DNA of 64,000 nucleotides from Lachnospiraceae bacterium (GTDB lineage Bacteria; Bacillota; Clostridia; Lachnospirales; Lachnospiraceae): NCBI GenBank assembly GCA_017623675.1, contig JAGAOO010000042.1, positions 20,723 to 84,722 of the forward strand, read 5' to 3'. Shown piece by piece: positions 51,550 to 60,578 of this stretch (position 1 is its first letter; each line of letters starts with the position of its first letter). The notes under the pieces were generated by a model. It saw only the letters and a program-made list of their open reading frames with translations, ran no database searches and was not told where the DNA came from. The position numbers and the translations under genes were made by a program.

Positions 51550-52329
51550 TTATTCTTCTACTTCATATGCCGGATAATCTATGGCACCTGACACATTCGT
51601 TTTCCAACCGATTTCTTCCGCTTCGGGATAGAAGTATAAATCCCCATTCTCACACTTCAGAAGTTCAAAAGCATAACCTCCCATGGTTGGAATATATCCT
51701 TCATAAAAATCAGCTTTTGTTCCATCTTCCAGTGTACATTGGGAACGTTCCAAAACACCATACTCGACTATATATTTAAAATACTCGTCATAATCATCCC
51801 CAAGCATATTTTTCATATTTTCCTGCTCATCGGCGGTAAAATTATCCTCCAAAACTGTAGCATTGGTATACAACGGTTCTCCCTCAATATATGTACCGTC
51901 TGCAGTAACATTTGCACCGAAACCTAATGCCCCTGAGTAATCAGAAGCAATCACCTTCAACCCCTCCTCGGTTCTTTCAAATACAACATATTGTGTAATA
52001 TCATCCTCCGAATATTCCGATTGATATTCATAAATTGCTATATCAGAAGACACAAAATATGCCCTTCCCTCAAGGCATCCCAAATGAGAATAGTAAAAGA
52101 ACTCACCTGAAAAATCAAAGCCTTCTGTATCCTGATTCGTCACAATAATATGTGCCGGCATACCGCTTTGAACATCAGTACGGTTCCATGTCCCCACAAA
52201 ATTCTCAGCATGATCTACCGATTGAATCTGAGCATAAATCTTCTTGAATTCTTCTTGTTGCATATCTCCCTTTCTTTTCATGCTTTTTCTTATGGTCTTT
52301 TCCCAGTGTAGTATCTTATTATTCAACAT
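51550..52329 (-). CDS. Hypothetical protein
   Basis: A 259-residue acidic soluble protein without a signal peptide. FVGTWNRTDVQSGMPAHIIV and FDFSGEFFYYSHLGCLEGRAYF resemble a beta-barrel or lipocalin-like core. The C-terminal half (MKNMLGDDYDEYFKYIVEYGVLERS) is helical. The family is not recognised. The start at 52329 overlaps the end of the small gene upstream by 11 nt, suggesting coupled translation. An internal ATG at 52263 has a GGGAG site but at too short a distance. Confidence 0.55.
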   Translation of the reverse strand: MLNNKILHWEKTIRKSMKRKGDMQQEEFKKIYAQIQSVDHAENFVGTWNRTDVQSGMPAHIIVTNQDTEGFDFSGEFFYYSHLGCLEGRAYFVSSDIAIYEYQSEYSEDDITQYVVFERTEEGLKVIASDYSGALGFGANVTADGTYIEGEPLYTNATVLEDNFTADEQENMKNMLGDDYDEYFKYIVEYGVLERSQCTLEDGTKADFYEGYIPTMGGYAFELLKCENGDLYFYPEAEEIGWKTNVSGAIDYPAYEVEE

Positions 52330-52492
52330 TTGGTTTTTGTAGTTTACGTTTTATATATTTTTCTTCTTGGTCTAATGTTTTTAATACTTCTTCATTTGAT
52401 GGTTGCTTCTCAGCTACTTTTCTTATTCTTTCTATTAATGTTAGTTGGTCAAATAACATGCCTTCATATTCTTTTTCGTTCATTTCTTCCAT
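52319..52492 (-). CDS. Small coiled-coil-like protein
   Basis: A 57-residue highly charged helical peptide (MEEMNEKEYEGMLFDQLTLIERIRKVAEKQPSNEEV...). I choose the ATG at 52492, preceded by AAGGTGAAGGGA. The longer frame has no ribosome site. No similarity recognised. It overlaps the 259-residue gene by 11 nt and could be its small partner, for example in a two-gene module. Confidence 0.45.
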   Translation of the reverse strand: MEEMNEKEYEGMLFDQLTLIERIRKVAEKQPSNEEVLKTLDQEEKYIKRKLQKPNVE

Positions 52493-52800
52493 TCCCTTCA
52501 CCTTCCTTTCCCTATTAGGGAAATTATAAAGGATTTTAATAGTATTGTAAAGTTTCTCCAAACTGAGAAATTAGTATGTTAAGTGTTTCATCAATCTAAT
52601 ACCTATAGGCATCTCACTCCTCTTTAATTCTAAATGGATTGTTTCACTTGCCGAACTGGCGAATACTCTGAAAATAACTGCACCCACAAGAGTAAATTGA
52701 AAAATAGTGTTGGCGCACTAGAATATTAATATAGCAAACTTAATTTTTACATGCTAAGTATAGCTTCAAGCGAGAGAATTGTCAAGCTAAAATAGTATCA
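52493..52800. other. Gene-free spacer
   Basis: This 308-nt AT-rich stretch separates the divergent small gene and the AAA ATPase. I find no open frame with a ribosome site, no RNA gene and no repeat. A short AGTG/CACT hairpin near 52703 is weak. Confidence 0.5.
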
Positions 52801-52842
52801 ATAACGTAATATAATGACAATTCAGTCAAACTACGTTATAAT
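52801..52842 (+). promoter_or_regulatory. Promoter and candidate operator of the AAA ATPase gene
   Basis: ATGACA (52814-52819) and a perfect TATAAT (52837-52842) are 17 nt apart. A perfect 8-bp inverted repeat, ATAACGTA/TACGTTAT (52801-52808, 52832-52839), spans the -35 box and touches the -10 box. That is the typical place of a repressor site. A GCGTG/CACGC hairpin lies in the leader at 52871-52886. Confidence 0.55.
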
Positions 52843-52913
52843 CATTTTTATAAGTATACTATCATAGGAAGCGTGTTAATGCACGCATAAATTTATGTTG
52901 AAAAGGAGTCCTT

Positions 52914-54356
52914 ATGAACAACGAATTAATGACTGCTATCCAGTCTTGCTACGCAGAGGCTGACAAGATAGAGAATTCTAATATTTACAATGATACCAAA
53001 ATGAAGCTGCGGGAAATGGTTCAGTTTGATTTTCTTCAATTTCTGGCATATCTCTGCTTTTCGGACGGTGCGGATATGCGGTCCGAATTAGCCTTTATCA
53101 AGAACTATCTGGGCTATGATTTTGATATCGCCAGACTGAACACTTTTAAATATCAAAGAACTGCTTATAGCGGATTCTTAACCAATCCACCTCGTTCCTT
53201 GAGTTTCTTTGCACAGTCAGATATCCGTTCTATGACTACCTATAGTAAGACTTCGAAAGCCTTTCAATTGGTGCATACCTTCCAACTTTTGGGCGAAACA
53301 TTTATTGCGTGCAATAATATTAGTTCACCAATTGAAATTGGGCATTTGACCAATTATATATCCATGATGGAACAGTATCTGAGAAAATTAGGCTTTACCG
53401 GTTCTCACGCACAGGCCGGTATCCATTTCAATTCCAACTCTGCTAACAGCTTATCTTCGACTCCAGCTTCTGCAGGAAGAATAACTCAAAATGTCAATGA
53501 TGGTAATAGTAATTCTTCTAGCTCGGAACAAGCCATGGATGTGGATGTTCTTCTTGAAGAACTGAATGCACTGACCGGATTAGAATCCGTAAAACAGGAC
53601 ATCCAAAATCTGGTAAATATTATCCGTGTTCAGAAGCTGCGGGAAGCTCGTGGCATGAAGCAACCAAGTATTTCCCTGCATATGGTATTCTCTGGAAATC
53701 CGGGAACCGGAAAAACCACCGTCGCCCGTCTGCTTGCCAATATTTATAAGGGACTTGGGGTGCTGCCTTCCGGACATTTGGTAGAGGTAGATCGTTCTAA
53801 ACTGGTGGTCGGTTATGTAGGACAAACCGCAACAAAAACAGCACAGGTGATTGACGAAGCACTGGGCGGTGTCCTGTTCATTGATGAAGCATATACCTTA
53901 AGTGCCAATAAGGGGGAAAATGATTTCGGTCAAGAAGCCATTGATACACTTTTGAAGGCAATGGAAGATCATCGGGATGATTTAATAGTTATCGTTGCCG
54001 GATATCCGGATTTAATGGAAGATTTCTTAAACTCCAATCCGGGACTTCGTTCCCGTTTTAACAAATACATTTTCTTTGCCGATTACACACCGGAAGAACT
54101 CATTGAGATTTTAAAATCCATGTGTCAAAAGCAGGAATATAAAATGACAGAGGAAGCAATTACCTTTGCTCTGGATTATTTTACAAAACGGGTGCATGAA
54201 CATTCGGAATCCTTTGCCAATGCCAGAGAGGTTCGGAATTTCATGGAAAAGGCAATTGCCCATCAGGCCTCCCGTATTGTAACGTTTGGTGATGACGTAA
54301 CAGACGATGTTTTAATTACCTTTGAGCAATCAGATTTTGAGGCTGCTGTTCAATAA
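52914..54356 (+). CDS. CbxX/SpoVK-type AAA ATPase
   Basis: A 480-residue protein. The C-terminal AAA domain (about 215-480) belongs to the CbxX/CfxQ-SpoVK-EccA group: ALTGLESVKQDIQNLVNIIR, Walker A FSGNPGTGKTTVARLL, pore-side GYVGQTATKT, Walker B VLFIDEAYTLS and the arginine-containing NPGLRSRFNKYIFF. The N-terminal 160 residues are helical and may be TerB-like (LAYLCFSDGADMRSELAFIKNYLGY). A Ser/Asn-rich linker joins the two. Family members remodel protein complexes such as rubisco or type VII secretion substrates. The target here is unknown. Transcribed alone, ending 8 nt from the convergent corA-like gene. Confidence 0.88.
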   Translation: MNNELMTAIQSCYAEADKIENSNIYNDTKMKLREMVQFDFLQFLAYLCFSDGADMRSELAFIKNYLGYDFDIARLNTFKYQRTAYSGFLTNPPRSLSFFAQSDIRSMTTYSKTSKAFQLVHTFQLLGETFIACNNISSPIEIGHLTNYISMMEQYLRKLGFTGSHAQAGIHFNSNSANSLSSTPASAGRITQNVNDGNSNSSSSEQAMDVDVLLEELNALTGLESVKQDIQNLVNIIRVQKLREARGMKQPSISLHMVFSGNPGTGKTTVARLLANIYKGLGVLPSGHLVEVDRSKLVVGYVGQTATKTAQVIDEALGGVLFIDEAYTLSANKGENDFGQEAIDTLLKAMEDHRDDLIVIVAGYPDLMEDFLNSNPGLRSRFNKYIFFADYTPEELIEILKSMCQKQEYKMTEEAITFALDYFTKRVHEHSESFANAREVRNFMEKAIAHQASRIVTFGDDVTDDVLITFEQSDFEAAVQ

Positions 54357-54364
54357 TACCATAA

Positions 54365-55300
54365 TTATAACAAGTGCTTCCTTCGGAACAGCCACAGACA
54401 AAAGAAAATCACAATCAGACTTAATATAATTACCATTGCATATCCATATCTCCATGTTAATTCCGGCATACTGATAAAATTCATGCCATACCAACCGGCA
54501 ATCAAAGTAAGCGGTTGAAAGATGGTAGTCACAACCGTAAATAGTTTCATAACGGAGTTGATGCTGTAATCTAACGTGGAGGAATATGCTTCCCTTACCT
54601 GTACCACATTTTCTTTCAACTCCAGGCAATGATTCCGCAACCGTTCTATTTTTGTTGCTGTCATTTTGAAATATCGTATTTCGTCTATAGAAAACAGATT
54701 ATTTTCATTTTCAATCAGAGTTTCACTGATTTCCAATAGTTGTTCATAATAATTTCGAAGTATTGTAACTTCTTTTTTTGATGCCAGAATAGAACTGATA
54801 AATGCACGGTCAAGATCACCATCGTGAATATCCTCTTCCATTGCCTCAATCATCCATTCCTTTTGCTCTAACATCTTATTATCTGCTGATAGAATTCCTT
54901 CAAAAAATCCGTATACCAGTTTTTCTAGTGTCATATTCTCCGGCTGGAATCGATGAATGGCTGTCTGCACGATTTCAGAAGTGGAATTATCCTCATCTCG
55001 CATATCTATGACTAAGAACAGATTCCTTTTTAGAAAAATACCAACACGGTCTCGTGGCTCATAGATATCTTCTCTGTCAATCAGATTCAAAATGCCAAAG
55101 ATATAATCCGAATAAATGTCTATACTACTTCGATAATGAAATGTTTCCATTGAGCATTCTTTCATTACCTGTTCCGAAATGCCTAACATCCCATAGGATG
55201 CTTCTAAATCTTCCGGCTTCAAACAGCCTGCAATTAAGTCTTCTTTTCTACATTCATTTATACTTATCTCTTCCAGTGTTCGTGAAAACCTGTAAAACAT
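54365..55300 (-). CDS. corA: CorA-family divalent metal transporter
   Basis: A 311-residue CorA-type transporter. The N-terminal cytoplasmic domain (1-240) is acidic. The C-terminus has the two membrane helices SVMKLFTVVTTIFQPLTLIAG and YAMVIILSLIVIFFCLWLF, separated by the signature YGMNF and MPEL. It would carry Mg2+, Co2+ or Ni2+. It ends in the basic tail RRKHLL. Convergent with the AAA ATPase gene, with no terminator in the 8-nt gap. Confidence 0.93.
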   Translation of the reverse strand: MFYRFSRTLEEISINECRKEDLIAGCLKPEDLEASYGMLGISEQVMKECSMETFHYRSSIDIYSDYIFGILNLIDREDIYEPRDRVGIFLKRNLFLVIDMRDEDNSTSEIVQTAIHRFQPENMTLEKLVYGFFEGILSADNKMLEQKEWMIEAMEEDIHDGDLDRAFISSILASKKEVTILRNYYEQLLEISETLIENENNLFSIDEIRYFKMTATKIERLRNHCLELKENVVQVREAYSSTLDYSINSVMKLFTVVTTIFQPLTLIAGWYGMNFISMPELTWRYGYAMVIILSLIVIFFCLWLFRRKHLL

Positions 55301-55366
55301 TCTCTAACCCTGCCTGTTCTCTATGATATTAGATGTATTTCTTTACCATATTTCTATCATGGCATA

Positions 55367-55404
55367 AAAAAGGAGAAATATGCACAAGTGCAATTTCTCC
55401 TTTT
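55367..55404 (-). terminator. Terminator after the Rpn-like fragment
   Basis: AAAAGGAGAAAT-TGCAC pairs with GTGCA-ATTTCTCCTTTT around a 2-nt loop with one bulge. On the minus strand a TTTTTT run follows. It would end transcription coming from the degraded Rpn region before corA. Confidence 0.7.
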
Positions 55405-55444
55405 GCTTACCAAACAGCGTCTTCTCTTTATACATCAATTCTTT

Positions 55445-55585
55445 CTATCGTTTTATACTTTCCTCCTCCAGTTTTTTCACTGTTTCTTCTGATAAACCCG
55501 TTTTTTCAGCTATCGTTGGCACATCTAAAATTCCAAGCAACTGCTTTGCAATCTCAATTGCTTTTTCTTGACGTCCTTTTTCCAT
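55445..55585 (-). pseudogene. Remnant of an Rpn-family (YhgA-like) nuclease/transposase gene, C-terminal end
   Basis: A 46-codon frame (MEKGRQEKAIEIAKQLLGIL then DVPTIAEKTGLSEETVKKLE) has the tail typical of Rpn/PD-(D/E)XK recombination-promoting nucleases. In the same frame upstream, EKQRRSAYDKT precedes an in-frame TAA, then the reading is lost. The body of the gene is missing. It is a decayed relic of a mobile or recombination gene in the 500-nt gap between corA and manA. Confidence 0.65.
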
Positions 55586-55797
55586 GCCTTTTTACGTCTT
55601 ATCATACGCACTTCTCCTTTGTTTTTCATATTAAAATTGGAATAATCATGGCAGAATTGCCGAATTTGTCTGAAACCACAAAATAATTGAATTATCTTTA
55701 GAAAAAGAAAACAACTTACCATTCATGGATGCTAAGTATATTATACCTAACAGCACAGGAAATAGCAAGTTGTTTTGATAATTTTATTTTTATTATA

Positions 55798-56727
55798 TTA
55801 CAAGCTCGAGGTGATTATTTTCATATTCCCTTCCAAGGTATAATCACCATATCTGTCAGGAAGTATAAAATGGTCTCCCTTCTTAATCGAAATGCCATTA
55901 ATGGTGCCATTTCCTTCTAAGATGCTGACATTCAAGAAAGGCTTATCCTGAGTAAAGGTTGCTGACCCATGAACATCAATCTTATTCACTGCATAGAAAT
56001 CACAGGTAATCAGATTCTGTTTTTCATAGCCATCTCCAGTTTCTTTCGTTTCCGATACCTCATATGGTACAAATGGTGCCTCAATCACATCAATACTCTT
56101 TTCTACATGAAGCTCTCTCGGTTTTCCATTACTTAATCGGTCATAATCATATACCCGATAGGTGATATCGCTGTTTTGCTGGGTTTCCAATATCAGCGTG
56201 CCACCCTTAATTGCATGCAGACAGCCCGGATTAATCTGGAAGAAGTCTCCTTTTTTAATTGGAATGACCCGGATAAAATCCTTCCACCGCTTATTTAGAA
56301 TCATTTCTTTTACTTCTTCATGATTCTTCGCATGATGTCCAATTACAATCTGTGCATCTTCATCGCAATCAACAATATACCAGCATTCCGTCTTACCTAA
56401 AGAACCGTTTTCATGCTCTTTGGCATAGGCATCATTCGGATGAACCTGAATACTCAAATCTGCCTTTGCATCAATCAGCTTAATTAACAGTGGATAACGA
56501 TCTCCCTCTACATGTCCAAATAATTCCCGATGTGCATCCCATAGCTCGCTCAAATGCTTCCCGGCATACTCGCCATTTTCCACAATACAATCCCCATTGG
56601 GATGTGCACTAATTGCCCAGCATTCTCCTGTATCATCTCCCGGAATGTCATATCCGAAATCTACTCCTAAGCGGTTTCCGCCCCAAATCATTTCCTTAAA
56701 TACCGGTTTCAAAAAAATTGGTTCCAT
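55798..56727 (-). CDS. manA: Type I mannose-6-phosphate isomerase
   Basis: A 309-residue Zn-dependent isomerase. It interconverts mannose 6-phosphate and fructose 6-phosphate. GGNRLGVDFGYDIP, the Zn motif SIQVHPND, KTECWYIV, INPGCLHAIKGG and ETQQNSDITYRVYDYDR are all present. It follows the fructokinase gene by 57 nt, so the two probably form a hexose-phosphate pair. Confidence 0.95.
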   Translation of the reverse strand: MEPIFLKPVFKEMIWGGNRLGVDFGYDIPGDDTGECWAISAHPNGDCIVENGEYAGKHLSELWDAHRELFGHVEGDRYPLLIKLIDAKADLSIQVHPNDAYAKEHENGSLGKTECWYIVDCDEDAQIVIGHHAKNHEEVKEMILNKRWKDFIRVIPIKKGDFFQINPGCLHAIKGGTLILETQQNSDITYRVYDYDRLSNGKPRELHVEKSIDVIEAPFVPYEVSETKETGDGYEKQNLITCDFYAVNKIDVHGSATFTQDKPFLNVSILEGNGTINGISIKKGDHFILPDRYGDYTLEGNMKIITSSL

Positions 56728-56784
56728 TTCAACTCTCCTTTCGCTCTAACTTATTCCTATTTTCATTCTTTTTATAGATGGTTC

Positions 56785-57675
56785 TTATGTTTCCTGTTGC
56801 AATGCCAATTCTGCCAGACGTATACATCCCATAATTCCCTGATCATCATGCAAACTTGCCGGCACAATGTAGCAATCCATATCTTCCATTTCCGGTGTCC
56901 GAATATAGCCGTTCATTTTCTCTACCACCTTTCGGCGAATCAATGAAAAAAGCTGCTCCTGATGCATAACACCGCCACCTAAGATAATCCGTTGTGGAGA
57001 AACCGTTAAAATGAAGTTCACAATTGCTTCTGCCAGATATTCACTTTCCAGTTCCCATACTTCTGTCCGATTCACCAAATTAGCTGCTTTTTCTCCCCAA
57101 CGCTTCTCAATGGAAGGTCCTGCTGCCAAGCCTTCCAAACAATTCTTATGATATGGACAAATACAATGCTTCTCATCTCCTGCCACCGGAGCGACCAGAA
57201 TATGTCCCGCTTCCGGATGTAACATGCCATGTACCAGTTTTCCTCCAATTGCAATGCCTGCTCCGATTCCCGTTCCGATAGTTATGTACATAACAGAATC
57301 TAAGCCCTTTGCACTTCCATACGTCATTTCTCCCAAACAAGAACCGTTCACATCTGTATCCAGGCCAATTGGTATCGGAAACGATTCCTTTAATGCATTC
57401 AGGATAGAAAAATTACGCCAAGGCAGCTTGGGCGTGTCCAAAATGGAACCGTAAGTTGGAGATTCCGGCTTTACATCTACCGGTCCAAATGCTGCAACTC
57501 CAATAGCATCGATATGCCCTTCCTGCTCTTTCATCTTAAAATATTCAATAATTTTTGGCATAGTCTCTTCCGGCGTCGTTGTCGGAATCGAAATCTGCTC
57601 ATAAATTCTACCCGTTTCATCTCCAATAGCACATACCATTTTCGTTCCACCCGCTTCTAAAGCTCCATAACGCAT
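56785..57675 (-). CDS. scrK: ROK-family fructokinase
   Basis: A 296-residue ROK kinase. GALEAGGTKMVCAIGDETG (ATP loop), IGVAAFGPVDV, GLDTDVNGSCLGE, ITIGTGIGAGIAIGGKLVHG and the Zn motif HCICPYHKNCLEGLAAGPS match fructokinase. It phosphorylates fructose to fructose 6-phosphate. Start at the ATG at 57675 (MRYGALEAGG) with AAAGGAG upstream. The longer frame lacks a site. Substrate assignment rests on the family and on the neighbouring manA. Confidence 0.92.
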   Translation of the reverse strand: MRYGALEAGGTKMVCAIGDETGRIYEQISIPTTTPEETMPKIIEYFKMKEQEGHIDAIGVAAFGPVDVKPESPTYGSILDTPKLPWRNFSILNALKESFPIPIGLDTDVNGSCLGEMTYGSAKGLDSVMYITIGTGIGAGIAIGGKLVHGMLHPEAGHILVAPVAGDEKHCICPYHKNCLEGLAAGPSIEKRWGEKAANLVNRTEVWELESEYLAEAIVNFILTVSPQRIILGGGVMHQEQLFSLIRRKVVEKMNGYIRTPEMEDMDCYIVPASLHDDQGIMGCIRLAELALQQET

Positions 57676-57728
57676 AGTATTTCTCCTTTCTGTCATATCC
57701 CTTTCACATGAACATTCATTTTCGAACC

Positions 57729-58925
57729 CTAATGTTTTTCCGTGTTCATTATAGCATCCAGTATTCTTTCTGCTACATCTTCTTTGCTCATCTGTGGCAA
57801 TTCAACCACTTCATCCTTCGTAATCAAAGTTACCACATTCGTATCTACACCAAAGCCAGCACCCGGTACTTTCAGATTATTGGCAACTATCATATCTATA
57901 TTCTTCTTCGCAAGCTTTGCCTTAGAATTCTCCAACATGTTTTCTGTTTCCATGGAGAATCCGCATAAGAATTGTCCTTCTCTCCGATTCTCACCCAGCC
58001 ATTTCAAAATATCTGTCGTACGAACCAAGGTAAGACTGCTGTCACTCTCCTGTTTCTTAATTTTTTCCTCTGCCACCACTGCCGGAGTATAATCCGCTAC
58101 TGCTGCGGACTTAATTACAATGTCCGCTTCCGGGCTATACTGCTTAACTGCCCGGAACATATCCTCTGCACTGACAACCGGAACCACCTTTACAAATGGT
58201 GGCGGTGCAATGTCCACCGGCCCGCTGATTAAGGTCACATCTGCTCCCCGTTCCATGGCTACTCTTGCAATGGCATATCCCATTTTTCCGGTAGAATGAT
58301 TACTGATAAATCGTACCGGGTCGATGCTTTCTCTGGTCGGTCCCGCCGTCACCAATACCCTTTTGCCAATCATATCTTTCTCATACCGAATTTCCCGAAG
58401 AATATAATCCATCAACACCTGCTCCGAAGGCATCTTTCCGGCACCTACATCCTTACATGCCAGTAAACCTACCTCCGGTTGAATAACGGTCATTCCATAA
58501 TGTTCTAATTTCTTTAAATTATCCTGCACAATCGGATTCTCAAACATCTGAGTATTCATAGCCGGAGAAATCAACTTTTTGCAGTTACATGCCATTACCG
58601 TCGTTGTCAGCATATCATCCGCAATGCCATTGGCAAGCTTGCCGATTACGTTCGCTGATGCCGGAGCTACTAACACCACATCCGCTTTTTTTGCCAACGA
58701 TACATGTTCGATATTATAATTAAAGTTCCGGTCAAAGGTATCCACTAATGTCTTATGATTGGTTAATGTTTCAAATGTAATGGGATTAATAAAATTCGTC
58801 GCATTTTGTGTCATTAGCACATACACATCTGCGTGTTGCTTTACCAACATACTGGTTAAATTAGCAATCTTATAAGCGGCAATACTGCCGGTAACTCCCA
58901 ATATTACTGTTTTTCCTGCTAACAT
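57729..58925 (-). CDS. coaBC: Bifunctional CoaBC
   Basis: A 398-residue protein. The N-terminal CoaC part (flavin-dependent phosphopantothenoylcysteine decarboxylase) has GVTGSIAAYKIANL, IEHVSLAKKADVVLVAPASAN and PAMNTQMFENP. The C-terminal CoaB ligase has VLVTAGPTRESIDPVRFISN, HSTGKMGYAIA and KSAAVADYTP. Together they convert 4'-phosphopantothenate to 4'-phosphopantetheine for CoA and ACP. panD and panC of the same pathway lie 4 kb upstream on the same strand. Confidence 0.97.
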   Translation of the reverse strand: MLAGKTVILGVTGSIAAYKIANLTSMLVKQHADVYVLMTQNATNFINPITFETLTNHKTLVDTFDRNFNYNIEHVSLAKKADVVLVAPASANVIGKLANGIADDMLTTTVMACNCKKLISPAMNTQMFENPIVQDNLKKLEHYGMTVIQPEVGLLACKDVGAGKMPSEQVLMDYILREIRYEKDMIGKRVLVTAGPTRESIDPVRFISNHSTGKMGYAIARVAMERGADVTLISGPVDIAPPPFVKVVPVVSAEDMFRAVKQYSPEADIVIKSAAVADYTPAVVAEEKIKKQESDSSLTLVRTTDILKWLGENRREGQFLCGFSMETENMLENSKAKLAKKNIDMIVANNLKVPGAGFGVDTNVVTLITKDEVVELPQMSKEDVAERILDAIMNTEKH

Positions 58926-58947
58926 AGTGGTTCCTCCTTAAATTCTC

Positions 58948-59877
58948 TTATCGCATGCAATTCATTACCACACTAATCATCATTTCTTTTTCATCCGGTC
59001 TTGATTCTGCAATCATAATGGTCAATGCTACTAATGTGTAGTCATCAATCAATTTCTCTTCTCCTGCAAATAATACTCCATTCTTATCCAGAAAGTAAAG
59101 AAACATTGTAGCAGCAATCCGTTTATTTCCATCAAAAAAGCTGTGATTTTTCGTCACAAAGTATAATAAATTAGCAGCTTTTTCTTCCAAGGTAGGATAT
59201 ACATCCTCGCCGTCAAAAGACTGATAGATGTTACCAATACTGCCCTTAAATGAATCATCTTTCTCCTTGCCAAAGAGCTCTGATTCTTCTCCAAAACGCA
59301 TATGTTGAATAACCTCTATGCACTCCTCATATGTCAAAACATATGTTGCATCAGTTCCCCTTGGACGCTGCATCGTTTGATGGTCATACGAATCTAACAA
59401 ATTCAAAGCCGCATTATACTTCTCAATAACCGTTAAAACCTGCTTACTATCCAACGTCTGTTCTGTGCGTTTCATAATACGTATCACCTCATTTAATTGA
59501 TTGATACGATTATTATTTATTGCATATCCTTGTAATATGTATTGCTTTAATACGGTATTTGCCCATTTGCGGAACTCAACACCACGTTTGGACTTTATAC
59601 GATAGCCAACAGAGATAATAACGTCAAGGCTATATATCTTTACCGGTCTATCCGAATTTGGAATGTGCAAAATTTGCACATTGCTTTTTTCATCAATCTC
59701 ATTTTCCTTAAACACATTGTTTACATGTTTTGTTATTACTGTTCTATCAACAGAAAATAATTCCGTCATTTGAGCTTGAGTCAACCAAACCGTTTCATGC
59801 TCCAATGTAACCGGTAAAGAAATGCTTTTGTCTTCCGTCTCAAAAATTACAATTTCGTTTTTTGCATTTTTATTCAT
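58948..59877 (-). CDS. RhuM-like protein with Fic/Doc domain
   Basis: A 309-residue protein. The N-terminal RhuM-type part (VWLTQAQMTELFSVDRTVITKHVNNVF to YRIKSKRGVEFRKWANTVLKQY) has a phage-antirepressor-like DNA-binding look. The C-terminal Doc/Fic domain has HSFFDGNKRIAATMFL, the HxFxDGNKR form of Doc. Doc-type proteins phosphorylate or AMPylate targets, often as toxins, but no antitoxin gene lies beside it. It stands between coaBC and the isochorismatase gene with its own strong promoter, and may be a horizontally gained unit. Confidence 0.8.
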   Translation of the reverse strand: MNKNAKNEIVIFETEDKSISLPVTLEHETVWLTQAQMTELFSVDRTVITKHVNNVFKENEIDEKSNVQILHIPNSDRPVKIYSLDVIISVGYRIKSKRGVEFRKWANTVLKQYILQGYAINNNRINQLNEVIRIMKRTEQTLDSKQVLTVIEKYNAALNLLDSYDHQTMQRPRGTDATYVLTYEECIEVIQHMRFGEESELFGKEKDDSFKGSIGNIYQSFDGEDVYPTLEEKAANLLYFVTKNHSFFDGNKRIAATMFLYFLDKNGVLFAGEEKLIDDYTLVALTIMIAESRPDEKEMMISVVMNCMR

Positions 59878-59902
59878 TTTAATACAATCACCCCTTTTCT
59901 AT

Positions 59903-59931
59903 ATATTAATATAAGGGCGAATATATGTCAA
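59903..59931 (-). promoter_or_regulatory. Promoter of the RhuM/Doc gene
   Basis: A perfect TTGACA and TAATAT are separated by 17 nt on the minus strand, just before the ribosome site AAGGGG. A second TTGACA lies further upstream near 59980. Confidence 0.65.
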
Positions 59932-60026
59932 TATATTTTTATTTATTTTCTTTACATTTTACATTTTTATATTATATGATGTCAATTTTTGAAATCGCCA
60001 TCATAAAAAGATGCTCATACATAAAC

Positions 60027-60554
60027 TTAAAACTCATTTTCTATCTCTATCTGGCACACCTTCATAGCGTCCAAAGCATTCCGATGACTTTCCGGCGATA
60101 CTCCCGCACAGCAGGCAGCATCCACAATTATTTTTACTTCCGGCAAAAATGCCTTAATCAGCATTGCATTGGAAATGACACAAATATCCGTGCATAAACC
60201 AACTAGGGTAATGCTGTTAATTTCATTTTTGACATTTTCTTCTTTTAATAAGCTTCCCAATTCTGCTGAACCAAAGGTCACCTTATCAATTGGCACCTCT
60301 GTCCGCAACGCTTCCAGTTCATCACAAATCTCCCAACCCTTTGTTCCCCGAATACAATGAGGAACCGGAAGATTCTTTCCTTCCTGGGTTTCCATATAGT
60401 TTTCTTCATGGGTATCCCTGGTAAACAGCACCTTGCCTGAAAAATTCCGAATCTTTTCTGCTACCTTTGGAACAATAGCCACTGCTTCCTTGGTTCCCAA
60501 CGCTCCGTCAATGAAATCATTCTGCATATCCACTACAATTAATATATCCTGCAT
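60027..60554 (-). CDS. Isochorismatase-family cysteine hydrolase (nicotinamidase-like)
   Basis: A 175-residue cysteine hydrolase. VVDMQNDFIDGAL with the catalytic Asp (residue 9), the metal-type motif TRDTHEENY and the nucleophile in VGLCTDICVISNA are present. FG-loop residues (KVTFGSAELG) fit nicotinamidase. It could turn nicotinamide into nicotinate in NAD salvage, relevant since ADP-ribosyl and TIR enzymes in the window would release nicotinamide. The exact substrate is not assured. Confidence 0.85.
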   Translation of the reverse strand: MQDILIVVDMQNDFIDGALGTKEAVAIVPKVAEKIRNFSGKVLFTRDTHEENYMETQEGKNLPVPHCIRGTKGWEICDELEALRTEVPIDKVTFGSAELGSLLKEENVKNEINSITLVGLCTDICVISNAMLIKAFLPEVKIIVDAACCAGVSPESHRNALDAMKVCQIEIENEF

Positions 60555-60578
60555 TTTGCTTCCTCCTGTATTGCTGAA

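Noticed and set aside
55525-55722. 65-codon minus-strand protein starting MVSCFLFLK
   Set aside because: It is out of frame with the recognisable Rpn tail, and its composition fits a decayed region rather than a gene.
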